Shown one piece after another: positions 1 through 7,589 of a stretch of DNA of 18,142 bases. The position numbers were made by a program, and so were the translations under genes. The notes beneath the pieces were generated by a model, which saw nothing but the letters and a program-made list of their open reading frames with translations, searched no databases and was not told the origin of the DNA. Within the stretch, counting starts at the first letter, position 1; each line of letters begins with the position of its first letter. The DNA comes from CAYURR01 sp964446745 (lineage in GTDB: Bacteria; Bacillota; Clostridia; Lachnospirales; WQUN01): NCBI GenBank assembly GCA_964446745.1, contig CAYURR010000041.1, positions 1 to 18,142 on the forward strand, written 5' to 3'.

Positions 1-2243
1 CCATTGATCAGATCAATGAGATATTCAGAGCGATGCACACGATAAAGGGTTCGGCAGCTATGATGATGTTTGACAGTATAGCGACCGTTGCTCATAGCAT
101 CGAGGATATGTTTTTCTATCTGAGAGACGGTAATCCGGACACTAGCGCTATAGACTATGGCGGGCTCACGGATATCGTACTTGAGGGTATAGACTTCATC
201 AAGAACGAATTATATAAGGTCGGCAACAAAATGGAAGCGGACGGCGACGGAGAGGCTTTGACCGCCAAGATTAAGCTGTTCTTGAATGAAATGAAGGGGG
301 GGGCTGCTCCCGCCGAAGCTGCAAAGAAACCGGCTCCCGCAGCGAAATCTACGCCAGCGCCCGCACCTATAAAGAAATCTGCATCCGGTAATGTATATAA
401 GATAACAGTGCATTTTACCGAAGGTTGTGAGATGGAGAATGTACGCGCATATAATGTGGTTAACGCGTTGGCTCCGTTTGCGTCAGATATGCTCACGGAA
501 CCAAAGGAACTGCTTGAAGAAGAAGCCTCAGCTGTTATCAAGCAGAGCGGCCTCGTCGTGCAGATGCTTACGAGTAAGCCAATAAACGAGATCAAGGCCA
601 TTATTAAGAACACGGTGTATTTAAAGGATTATGATATAGATCAGGTTGAGGAGATAGTAGAATCCGCTGACAAGCGTTATCAAGTATCGGTGCGTTTTTC
701 TGAGGATGCGGAGATGGAGAACATCCATGCCTATGCGCTCGTGCATCATCTGATGAGTGAGATGGTCGTCATATCGACAACACCTCAAGATGTAGTTGAC
801 GAAGCTGCCGTAGATGTGATCAAAGCAAGTGGGTTTTCTATGCTTGTCGAGACCAGTAAGACCATGGACGAGCTACGCTCGATCGTGGAAAAAACACCGT
901 ATATACGTGATATAAATATAGTCGAAGCACTTAACGAGCCAGTTGAATCGACCGTTGATGCAGAACCTCAGGTCGAAGAAGAAAAGCCGGTGGCAGTGCT
1001 GGAAACCAAACCGACTGCCGTAGCAAAAACCGATGCGCCAAAGGCTGAGCCTGCTGAAAAGAAGGCCGCCGTACCCGCTACCGCACCTGCACAAACTGTG
1101 ATCTCAGTCAACGTCAGCAAGCTCGATCATCTGTTAAATCTAATGGGCGAGTTGGTAATATCTGAGGCGATGGTCACACAGAACCCGGATCTCGATGGTC
1201 TTGAGCTTGAAAATTTCCATAAAGAAACGAGACAACTTAGAAAGATCATAAAGGATTTGCAAGAGACGGTCATGTCGATGCGAATGGTGCCGCTTTCGAC
1301 GACATTCTTCAAGATGCACAGGATCGTACGTGATATGTGCAGATCACTGGGTAAGGATGTGCAGCTCACGATCATAGGTGAGGAGACTGAGGTTGATAAA
1401 AACATCAGCGAGCATATATCAGACCCGCTCATGCATATCATCAGAAACTCCATAGATCACGGTATAGAATTGCCCGAGGAACGTAAAGCAAAAGGCAAAA
1501 AGGAAAAGGGCAACGTCATACTCGAAGCCAAAAACACAGGCGGTGATATATTAATCATCGTTAAGGACGACGGACAGGGCCTGGATCGGGATGCGATACT
1601 TAGAAAGGCCAAGAATAACGGCCTGTTACGGAAACCGGAATCCGATTATACAGATAAGGAAATTCAACAATTCATATTGTTGCCGGGCTTTTCGACGAAT
1701 GAAAAGGTAACGGAGTATTCGGGCCGCGGCGTGGGTATGGATGTTGTCTCGACGAACCTCGCGTCGGTAGGAGGTACAGTCATCGTAGACTCTGTTTGGG
1801 GCGAAGGTAGTACATTTACATTAAAGATACCGCTCACACTCGCGATTATAGACGGCATGCAGATCAAGATGGGTAATGCTAAATTCACCGTACCGATTAT
1901 CTCAATAAAGCAAAGTTTTAAGGCCACAAAGGATGATATATTCTCGGATCCGGACGGCAATGAGATGATCTATACGCGCGGCGAGGTTTTCAATGTAGTC
2001 AGGCTGTATGAGTTCTTTAATATGGAGACGGATATCAAAAATATCGAGGATGGCATATTGATCATGCTTGAAAATTCCGATAAAAACGTATGTCTGATGG
2101 CTGATGATCTGTTGGGAGTTCAGCAGGTAGTTGTAAAGAGCATACCCAAGTTTTTGAAGAAATGTCGTGGTATCAGCGGATGCACACAGCTCGGTAATGG
2201 CGACATCAGCCTGATATTAGATGTTGCAGGTTTCTTTGACTGA
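1..2243 (+). CDS. cheA: Chemotaxis histidine kinase CheA (5' partial)
   Basis: CheA autophosphorylates and passes phosphate to CheY and CheB in receptor arrays with CheW. The frame is open from base 3 to the TGA at 2241-2243, so the true start lies upstream. Numbering from the ATG at 33, the HPt phospho-acceptor is H2 in FRAMHTIKGSA, which reads in frame across that ATG. Two similar P2-like modules follow (about 119-211 and 214-300), then a Pro/Ala/Glu linker (301-354), the P3 dimerisation helices (about 355-440), the kinase core with N box HIIRNSIDHG (N472), G1 DDGQGLD (512-518) and G2 GRGVGMD (564-570), and a CheW-like P5 domain (about 600-736). All catalytic boxes look intact. cheW follows after 26 bases. 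The doubled P2 is the odd feature. An 8-G run at 296-303 lies in the linker after HPt. Identification is secure. Confidence 0.96.
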   Translation, partial: IDQINEIFRAMHTIKGSAAMMMFDSIATVAHSIEDMFFYLRDGNPDTSAIDYGGLTDIVLEGIDFIKNELYKVGNKMEADGDGEALTAKIKLFLNEMKGGAAPAEAAKKPAPAAKSTPAPAPIKKSASGNVYKITVHFTEGCEMENVRAYNVVNALAPFASDMLTEPKELLEEEASAVIKQSGLVVQMLTSKPINEIKAIIKNTVYLKDYDIDQVEEIVESADKRYQVSVRFSEDAEMENIHAYALVHHLMSEMVVISTTPQDVVDEAAVDVIKASGFSMLVETSKTMDELRSIVEKTPYIRDINIVEALNEPVESTVDAEPQVEEEKPVAVLETKPTAVAKTDAPKAEPAEKKAAVPATAPAQTVISVNVSKLDHLLNLMGELVISEAMVTQNPDLDGLELENFHKETRQLRKIIKDLQETVMSMRMVPLSTTFFKMHRIVRDMCRSLGKDVQLTIIGEETEVDKNISEHISDPLMHIIRNSIDHGIELPEERKAKGKKEKGNVILEAKNTGGDILIIVKDDGQGLDRDAILRKAKNNGLLRKPESDYTDKEIQQFILLPGFSTNEKVTEYSGRGVGMDVVSTNLASVGGTVIVDSVWGEGSTFTLKIPLTLAIIDGMQIKMGNAKFTVPIISIKQSFKATKDDIFSDPDGNEMIYTRGEVFNVVRLYEFFNMETDIKNIEDGILIMLENSDKNVCLMADDLLGVQQVVVKSIPKFLKKCRGISGCTQLGNGDISLILDVAGFFD
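387..932 (+). repeat. Tandem P2-like domain duplication inside CheA
   Basis: Two protein-level repeats lie head to tail with a period of 94 residues (282 bases). The first contains YKITVHF then EMENVRAY and the second YQVSVRF then EMENIHAY. Both continue with a similar acidic middle, a V(I)IKxSG segment and a closing helix. The DNA is diverged, so this is an old duplication rather than a recent slippage product. In CheA this position is normally held by the P2 domain that docks CheY/CheB; assignment of both copies as P2 is by position and fold-like pattern. Confidence 0.75.
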
Positions 2244-2269
2244 TGAAGTAGTGGACGGGAGGTAGAGTT

Positions 2270-2740
2270 ATGGCAGAGGATTTTGATCAGGTCGTTGTAG
2301 AAAACGATTCTATAAAAAACAGGTATCTGACCTTTACTATCGACAATGATGAATATGGCATTGAGATATCAAAGATACTCGATGTAATAAATATGAAGCC
2401 GGTTACAAAGGTGCCGCAAAACCCCGACTATATCGAGGGTATAATCAATCTGCGCGGTGACATCATCGGTATACTTAATGTGAGAAAGCGCTTTTTAAAG
2501 CCATACAAGGAGCCGGACGATTTTACATGTATCGTGGTTATAGAGCATGGCGGATATGAGCTGGGTCTGATCGTGGACAACGTAAATGATGTCCTGACTA
2601 TAGACGAAGATAATATATCGCCGCCTCCGAATGCAAAACTTAATCATTATAATCGTTATATTCGAAACATCGGTCGTCATGAGGATAAGATCAAGCTATT
2701 GTTAGATCTCGATAAACTCCTCACAACAGACGAATATTAA
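2270..2740 (+). CDS. cheW: Chemotaxis coupling protein CheW
   Basis: CheW is the cytoplasmic adaptor that links methyl-accepting receptors to CheA. The 156-residue product is the usual length and is a single CheW domain. It has the typical opening strand (YLTFTIDNDEYGIEISKI), the central stretch PDYIEGIINLRGDIIGILNV, and the later ELGLIVDNVNDVLTI segment. A GGGAGG ribosome-binding site lies just upstream of the ATG. It directly follows cheA and should be cotranscribed with it. No hairpin terminator is visible in the 136 bases after the stop, so transcription could continue into the next gene. Confidence 0.96.
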   Translation: MAEDFDQVVVENDSIKNRYLTFTIDNDEYGIEISKILDVINMKPVTKVPQNPDYIEGIINLRGDIIGILNVRKRFLKPYKEPDDFTCIVVIEHGGYELGLIVDNVNDVLTIDEDNISPPPNAKLNHYNRYIRNIGRHEDKIKLLLDLDKLLTTDEY

Positions 2741-2866
2741 TTTACACATACAAACATAGGGCTGTAGCAAATAAACCTTTACCATGGATCTGAGCGCGTT
2801 TATATGCCCATCCGTGGCGGGATTTTTTACTATAGCCTTATTTAGCATAATGTGCATGTGGTGCTT

Positions 2867-2871
2867 GGAGG
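2867..2871 (+). promoter_or_regulatory. Ribosome-binding site fixing the start of the ferredoxin-ASKHA gene
   Basis: GGAGG sits 5 bases before the ATG at 2877. The frame is open further upstream to an ATG at 2784, but that one has no Shine-Dalgarno, and the extra 31 residues are hydrophobic and unlike the family N-terminus. The downstream start is therefore preferred. Confidence 0.85.
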
Positions 2872-2876
2872 TTGAC

Positions 2877-4625
2877 ATGTTCACGCTTAAAGTGACTAAC
2901 GTAAATAAAAGCTATCAAATAAGTGGCGAAGAGGCTGCTAAATCCACGCTGCTTGAAATCCTCAATGACAGGGGTTACAAGGTACCTGCCGTATGTGCGG
3001 GACGTGGCGTGTGCGGCAAATGTAAGATATCCGTTAAATCCGGGGAGTTGCCTGTGACGGCTCACGATAAGGATATATTCACGGAGCAGGAGCTCGCATG
3101 CGGCGAACGGCTGGCATGTGTGGCACATATGACCGGAGATATCGAGATAGAGGTTAAAGATGAAAATGATCTGCAGGTGCTCACGATGTACAGTGCTCAC
3201 GCGCAGGTACGTATAAACACCGGGTATACATTACATTCGTTTGATATTCGAGGCTCATACCGAGATATGGTAGATGCGCTAGCGGATAAGTGTCCAAACC
3301 ATACGCTATCTTTATCTGTAATTAAGAAGCTGCCGCATCTGGCTGAGAAAGACGGCGAGCTACAAGCGCTTTGTTCGAACAATAGGGTCATAGATGTGTT
3401 TGAAGCGTCGCAGACTAGCCCGGTCGGTGTGGCTATCGATATCGGCACGACTACGTTGGGCTTTGAGATGTTTGACTTGATAACGGGCAAACGACGCGCG
3501 ATCTATTCGGCTGTAAACAGTCAGCGCAGATATGGTGCGGATGTTATCTCACGCATAAAATCGGCCTCTGAGGGAAACCTCGCAGAGCTCAATAAAACGA
3601 TATTGACGGACTTGGCGGATGGATTGTATGCAATAGCAGCAAAAGCCAATGTAAATCTAAGTGAGATATATAAGCTTGTTATCGCCGGAAACACGACGAT
3701 GCTGCATTTACTGTTAAATGTACAGTGCAAGTCATTGGGCTTATTTCCGTTTACGCCTGTGTTTACAAACATGGTGCGTACTAATGCCTCAGAGCTCTTT
3801 AAAGGTATAGAGGCGCAAAAGACCTCGTGTTTTAACTTTGATGTAATTGTGCTTCCGGGTGTATCGGCCTATGTGGGCAGTGATATCACGGCGGGTATGT
3901 TATTTTGCGGTGGGTTAAATATCAAAAAGCCATCGCTTTTGATTGACTTGGGTACAAATGGTGAAATCATGTTATTTGGCCCTGATATAGCACTGTGTAC
4001 CTCGACGGCGGCGGGGCCAGCGTTTGAGGGTGGCAATATCGAGCACGGTATGGCTGGTGTGCCCGGTGCAATAACCAAGGTCAGGTACGAAAATTCAAAA
4101 TTTATTACCGAGACGATAGGCGGCGATAAGCCCATAGGTATATGCGGATCGGGTGTCATCAGCCTTGTGGCAACATTGATAGAAAACGGGATCATCGATG
4201 AAACGGGTTTGATTGACGACGAGGTATTTGATGATGATATATCGTTGACCGAGGATGGCAACGTAACGTTTTCCCAGAAGGATGTCAGGGAGCTGCAGCT
4301 CGCGAAATCGGCTGTACGAGCCGGTATAGAGATATTGATTGCGGAGGCCGGGCTTACATTTGCGGATATCGAGCATGTATTTGTCGCCGGGGGCTTCGGG
4401 TTCGCGGTGGATATGGACAGTGCTGCTGCGATAGGGCTTGTACCGGATGGCATGAAGGAAAGGGTTGTGGCTCTCGGTAACAGCTCGCTCGGTGGGGCGG
4501 CGGCGGTGCTTTTGGATTGCGATAACGAGGACAGCATCTCACGTATCGCTAGCGCGGCAAGGGAAATAAATTTGTCAAGCCATAAGGATTTCAACTCGAA
4601 ATTCATGGAATATATGTATTTCTAA
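2877..4625 (+). CDS. 2Fe-2S ferredoxin-ASKHA protein (RACo/DUF4445 family)
   Basis: This 582-residue protein matches the family of reductive activators of corrinoid proteins, which use ATP to drive electron transfer to an inactive Co(II) corrinoid. The N-terminus is a 2Fe-2S ferredoxin domain with ligands C40, C46, C49 and probably C81 (C-x5-C-x2-C and a later LAC). A linker domain follows, then an ASKHA ATPase core: phosphate-1 loop VAIDIGTTTLGFE (from 185), VIAGNTTMLH (268-277), LLIDLGTNGEIM (from 354), GICGSGVISL (421-430) and the adenosine motif VFVAGGFG (501-508). Both halves look intact. It stands alone: no corrinoid protein or methyltransferase partner is adjacent, so the target is unknown. 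The 136 bases before it hold no clear promoter or riboswitch. Family placement is firm, but the corrinoid role is inferred from family. Confidence 0.88.
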   Translation: MFTLKVTNVNKSYQISGEEAAKSTLLEILNDRGYKVPAVCAGRGVCGKCKISVKSGELPVTAHDKDIFTEQELACGERLACVAHMTGDIEIEVKDENDLQVLTMYSAHAQVRINTGYTLHSFDIRGSYRDMVDALADKCPNHTLSLSVIKKLPHLAEKDGELQALCSNNRVIDVFEASQTSPVGVAIDIGTTTLGFEMFDLITGKRRAIYSAVNSQRRYGADVISRIKSASEGNLAELNKTILTDLADGLYAIAAKANVNLSEIYKLVIAGNTTMLHLLLNVQCKSLGLFPFTPVFTNMVRTNASELFKGIEAQKTSCFNFDVIVLPGVSAYVGSDITAGMLFCGGLNIKKPSLLIDLGTNGEIMLFGPDIALCTSTAAGPAFEGGNIEHGMAGVPGAITKVRYENSKFITETIGGDKPIGICGSGVISLVATLIENGIIDETGLIDDEVFDDDISLTEDGNVTFSQKDVRELQLAKSAVRAGIEILIAEAGLTFADIEHVFVAGGFGFAVDMDSAAAIGLVPDGMKERVVALGNSSLGGAAAVLLDCDNEDSISRIASAAREINLSSHKDFNSKFMEYMYF

Positions 4626-4653
4626 ATTAATGTGCTGATACAGGAGGGTTATT

Positions 4654-5574
4654 ATGGGACAGATAACTGTCAATACGGTAAATGACGCATTATGGGGCAA
4701 TTGTGTTCAGATCAGTAACGGAATCGTAGAGCTGCTTGTGACGGTAGATTACGGTCCGCGTGTAATTCATTTCGCGCGTGTAGGTATGGAAAACATGTTT
4801 TATCAAGATAAGACCAAGTCTTATCTCGATAAGCCCTTTGACTGCTATGACGATCAACAGATTTTGTATGGCGGTCACAGGTTATGGATCGCACCCGAGA
4901 TAGTGCCGCGTTGTTATCACCCGGATAACAAGTCGGTCGAGTGGAAGCAGACCGAGGGTGGTATCTTATTCACCGCAGCGGTAGAAGAGGGCAGCAAAGT
5001 CCAGAAGGCAATGCTTATAAGCATACAGGAGGACGAGCCGCTTGTTCATATTGAGCATAGCGTAAAAAACTGTGGGCTATGGGATATCGAGTTGGCACCG
5101 TGGTGTATTACGATGCTCGAAAAGGGTGGTAAGGAGATTATCCCTGTGCCGCAAACCAAGTCCGGCCTGCTGCCGAACAGGAGCGTCACACTCTGGGATT
5201 ACAGCGAGATGAACGATTCCCGCGTCTACTTGGGCAAGAAATATATCACGATGACGCAGGATACCAACAAGCCGAACCCGTTCAAGCTCGGTATCAACAA
5301 CGAGGACGGTTGGGCTGCTTATTTCAATAAGGGCCAGGTATTTGTAAAGTATTTCGTGCCGTCGCCGGACGGATACTATCCGGATAACGGATGTTCGTTT
5401 GAGTCGTATACAAACGATGTGATGCTGGAATGCGAAAGCCTAGGTGAGTTTGTTTCCTTGGAGCCCGGCGAGATTTGCTACTACTCAGAGGAATGGGAGT
5501 TGCACGAGGCCGCTGCCGCACCGTCAAACAACGAAGACGAGATCGAAAATGTCATGAAGGGGATTATCGAATAA
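4654..5574 (+). CDS. DUF4380 / galactose mutarotase-like protein
   Basis: The 306-residue product resembles the DUF4380 group of the aldose-1-epimerase-like (galactose mutarotase) beta-sandwich superfamily. Visible family-like points are the opening strands with YGPRVIHF (residues 33-40), the conserved YGGHRLWIAPE (72-82), and a later ELAPWCITML segment. There is no signal peptide or membrane segment, so it should be cytosolic. A strong AGGAGGG site precedes the ATG. It lies 28 bases after the ferredoxin-ASKHA gene and 34 bases before the acetyltransferase gene, so the run may be one transcript. No sugar-metabolism gene is nearby, and no substrate can be assigned. The C-terminal tail from about residue 288 is acidic and probably disordered. 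Confidence 0.7.
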   Translation: MGQITVNTVNDALWGNCVQISNGIVELLVTVDYGPRVIHFARVGMENMFYQDKTKSYLDKPFDCYDDQQILYGGHRLWIAPEIVPRCYHPDNKSVEWKQTEGGILFTAAVEEGSKVQKAMLISIQEDEPLVHIEHSVKNCGLWDIELAPWCITMLEKGGKEIIPVPQTKSGLLPNRSVTLWDYSEMNDSRVYLGKKYITMTQDTNKPNPFKLGINNEDGWAAYFNKGQVFVKYFVPSPDGYYPDNGCSFESYTNDVMLECESLGEFVSLEPGEICYYSEEWELHEAAAAPSNNEDEIENVMKGIIE

Positions 5575-5608
5575 TCCTATTACAAATAAACGGTTGAGGT
5601 GATTACTC

Positions 5609-6049
5609 ATGTATAAGATAGAGCGTATATCAAATAAGCATATGTCGGACTGGATATCCATGATGCTGCAGCTGTGGGATGACAATTCCTATGAGGTCTT
5701 GCGCACCGAACATGTCAATATCATGAACGATGATAAGTTTGGGAACTTTATCTGCTACAAGGGTAATGAGGCCGTGGGCTTTATCAATATGTCGCTGCGC
5801 ACCGAATATGTCGAGGGTGCAGAGATTTACCCTGTAGCATATGTCGAGGGGATCTTTGTAAAGGGCGAATACAGGCGCAAGGGTGTTGCAAAACGCCTTC
5901 TCGACAAGGGTGCGGAGTGGGGAATGGAAAAGGGTTGTAAGCAGATGGCATCGGATAGCGAGCTTTCTAATGTATTGAGCCAGGACTTTCATGCGGGTGT
6001 GGGCTTCGAGGAGGTCGCGCGCGTCGTATGCTATATAAAAGACCTATGA
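5609..6049 (+). CDS. GNAT acetyltransferase, aminoglycoside 6'-N-acetyltransferase-like
   Basis: A 146-residue single-domain GNAT enzyme that would transfer acetyl from acetyl-CoA to an amine. Motif A, which binds the CoA pyrophosphate, is clear: VEGIFVKGEYRRKGVAKRLL (79-98), with the R-x-x-G-x-A loop at 89-94. The whole layout follows the chromosomal AAC(6')-I type: an early DWISMMLQLW segment, RTEYVEGAEIYPVAYVEG (64-81), MASDSELSN (113-121) and FHAGVGFEEVARVVCYIK (127-144). The length also fits AAC(6')-I (about 145). Whether it acetylates aminoglycosides, another amine or a protein cannot be told from sequence. A GAGGTG site precedes the ATG. The stop overlaps the start of the next gene as ATGA, which suggests translational coupling. 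Confidence 0.85.
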   Translation: MYKIERISNKHMSDWISMMLQLWDDNSYEVLRTEHVNIMNDDKFGNFICYKGNEAVGFINMSLRTEYVEGAEIYPVAYVEGIFVKGEYRRKGVAKRLLDKGAEWGMEKGCKQMASDSELSNVLSQDFHAGVGFEEVARVVCYIKDL

Positions 6050-6957
6050 TATACATCGCGGACCAATGGAAGGATTACGAAATTTTAGACATGCACAACG
6101 GCGAAAAGCTTGAACGTTTTGGGGACGTGGTGGTCGTAAGGCCCGACCCCCAGATCGTATGGCCGTCGGAGCGTTATAACGACGCGGCATGGAAGCATTG
6201 CCATATGCATTATTATCGCAGCAGATCGGGCGGCGGGCATTGGGAAAGGCACAAGCCCGTGCCCGATCGCTGGGTGATCGCATATAAAGATCTGAAGTTT
6301 TATATAAAGCCGACGGATTTTAAACACATGGGATTGTTTCCGGAACAGGCCGCTAACTGGCTCTGGATCGCGGATATGATCGGAAAAGCGAAACGCAGCG
6401 TGAAGGTGTTGAACCTGTTCGGCTATACGGGCGGTGCGACTGTAGCAGCCGGAGCTGCCATGCAGAAGCAACAGGGCGGCTCGGTCACACATGTGGACGC
6501 GGCAAAGGCAATGAATGCGCAGGCGAAGGACAATGCAATGCTGAACCGCATAGAGGAGCGGCATTTGCGTTTTATTACAGACGATGTGTTAAAGTTTGTA
6601 CAACGCGAAAAGCGCCGTAGTAATTACTACGACGCTATTATTATGGATCCTCCGTCTTATGGCAGGGGGCCGTCCGGTGAGGTCTGGAAGATCGAGGATC
6701 AATTACATGATCTCGTCTCCGCCTGTGTAGATATCCTCTCGGATAAGCCGTTATTCTTTTTGATTAATTCTTATACGACGGGATTTTCGCCGACCGTTTT
6801 GGTGAATATCTTGAACCTCACACTCGATAAAAGATATGGAGCGGAAAAAAGCGCAAAGGTCAGCGCTGTCGCAAACGTATACGCGGGTGAGCTCGGGTTG
6901 CCGTGCAAAAACGGCCTCGTATTGCCGTGCGGGATATTCGGTCGCGCAGAGTTTTGA
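6046..6957 (+). CDS. Class I SAM-dependent methyltransferase (RlmI/COG1092-like)
   Basis: A 303-residue Rossmann methyltransferase. The SAM-binding motif I is VLNLFGYTGG (121-130), an acidic residue follows in THVDAAK (148-154), and the catalytic-type motif is DPPSYGRGP (201-209). This pattern is typical of RlmI-like enzymes that methylate nucleobases in rRNA. The usual N-terminal PUA domain of RlmI is not evident; instead about 90 residues rich in Trp, His and Tyr precede the core. The chosen ATG at 6046 forms an ATGA overlap with the acetyltransferase stop. An in-frame ATG at 6028 has GAGGAGG at 6009-6015, so a product six residues longer is possible. Substrate is unproven. The gene converges on yigZ with only 5 bases between the stops and no hairpin. 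Confidence 0.82.
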   Translation: MIYIADQWKDYEILDMHNGEKLERFGDVVVVRPDPQIVWPSERYNDAAWKHCHMHYYRSRSGGGHWERHKPVPDRWVIAYKDLKFYIKPTDFKHMGLFPEQAANWLWIADMIGKAKRSVKVLNLFGYTGGATVAAGAAMQKQQGGSVTHVDAAKAMNAQAKDNAMLNRIEERHLRFITDDVLKFVQREKRRSNYYDAIIMDPPSYGRGPSGEVWKIEDQLHDLVSACVDILSDKPLFFLINSYTTGFSPTVLVNILNLTLDKRYGAEKSAKVSAVANVYAGELGLPCKNGLVLPCGIFGRAEF

Positions 6958-6962
6958 TTCTA

Positions 6963-7574
6963 TTATCCCGGCAGAGGTCGTTCCTCTTCGCCTAACTTTG
7001 TAAAAATGGCTTGACCGCTTGTGAGCTCCATGGCCCTTTCGTAGATCGTTTTGGTATCGGCGGGCAGTGTGGACAGTGTCACGAGCACAGAATCCGTATA
7101 TTCTATCGAAACAGGCTCTATGCCCATCTGTGGCAGCTGGTGTTGGAGCTTGTTTAAATATTGATATTCCATCTTGAGCGTGTATAAATCGTACATCGCC
7201 ATCGTGACCACATTGCCGTCGGTGACGAGCTTTGCAGCTGTGCCATACGCGCGCACGAGCCCGCCGGCTCCAAGTAAAATACCGCCGAAATATCGGCTCA
7301 CCACGATGATGCATCTATCGAGGTTCTGCGCCTTAATCACGTTTAGGATGGGCATTCCGGCTGTGCCGTTCGGCTCGCCTGCGTCGTTAAAGCGCTCGAG
7401 CTGACCGATGCGATACGCAAACGCGTGATGCGCGACATTCGGATGCGCCTCATTTATCGATTTCAAAAAGCTATGTACCTGATCCGTATTCGTGACGGCT
7501 GTGCCGTTGGACACGAATACGGATTTTTTTTCGGTAAATTCGGCGGTACTGCCCGGCCTTAGGGTCTTGTACAT
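6963..7574 (-). CDS. yigZ: YigZ / IMPACT family protein
   Basis: A 203-residue protein of the YigZ/IMPACT (UPF0029) family, cytosolic proteins tied loosely to translation or stress control, without a settled biochemical role in bacteria. Hallmarks are FNDAGEPNGTAGMPIL (residues 62-77) and IVVSRYFGGILLGAGGLVRA (90-109). The C-terminal ferredoxin-like half is present, so it is full length. The ATG at 7574 is chosen because GGAGG at 7580-7584 lies 5 bases ahead. A GTG at 7586 is in frame but would place the ribosome-binding site inside the gene. It begins 15 bases after hflX ends and is the last gene of the ytvI-hflX-yigZ operon. Confidence 0.92.
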   Translation of the reverse strand: MYKTLRPGSTAEFTEKKSVFVSNGTAVTNTDQVHSFLKSINEAHPNVAHHAFAYRIGQLERFNDAGEPNGTAGMPILNVIKAQNLDRCIIVVSRYFGGILLGAGGLVRAYGTAAKLVTDGNVVTMAMYDLYTLKMEYQYLNKLQHQLPQMGIEPVSIEYTDSVLVTLSTLPADTKTIYERAMELTSGQAIFTKLGEEERPLPG

Positions 7575-7589
7575 ACTTACCTCCACATG

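Noticed and set aside
155..613. 152-residue minus-strand open frame opposite cheA
   Set aside because: It is a low-complexity Ala/Ser/Gly/Phe shadow of the CheA linker and P2 region with no domain pattern.
2810..2835. Possible terminator between cheW and the ferredoxin-ASKHA gene (run of T after GGCGGGA)
   Set aside because: Only a 3-4 base stem can be formed before the T-run, too weak to call.
2784..2876. N-terminal extension of the ferredoxin-ASKHA frame from ATG 2784
   Set aside because: No ribosome-binding site precedes it. The 31 residues are hydrophobic and do not fit the ferredoxin start, while GGAGG stands 5 bases before the ATG at 2877.
3869..4606. 245-residue minus-strand open frame opposite the ferredoxin-ASKHA gene
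   Set aside because: It is the antisense shadow of a well-supported gene, is Ser/Pro/Ile-rich with no recognisable domain, and has no ribosome-binding site that I can see.
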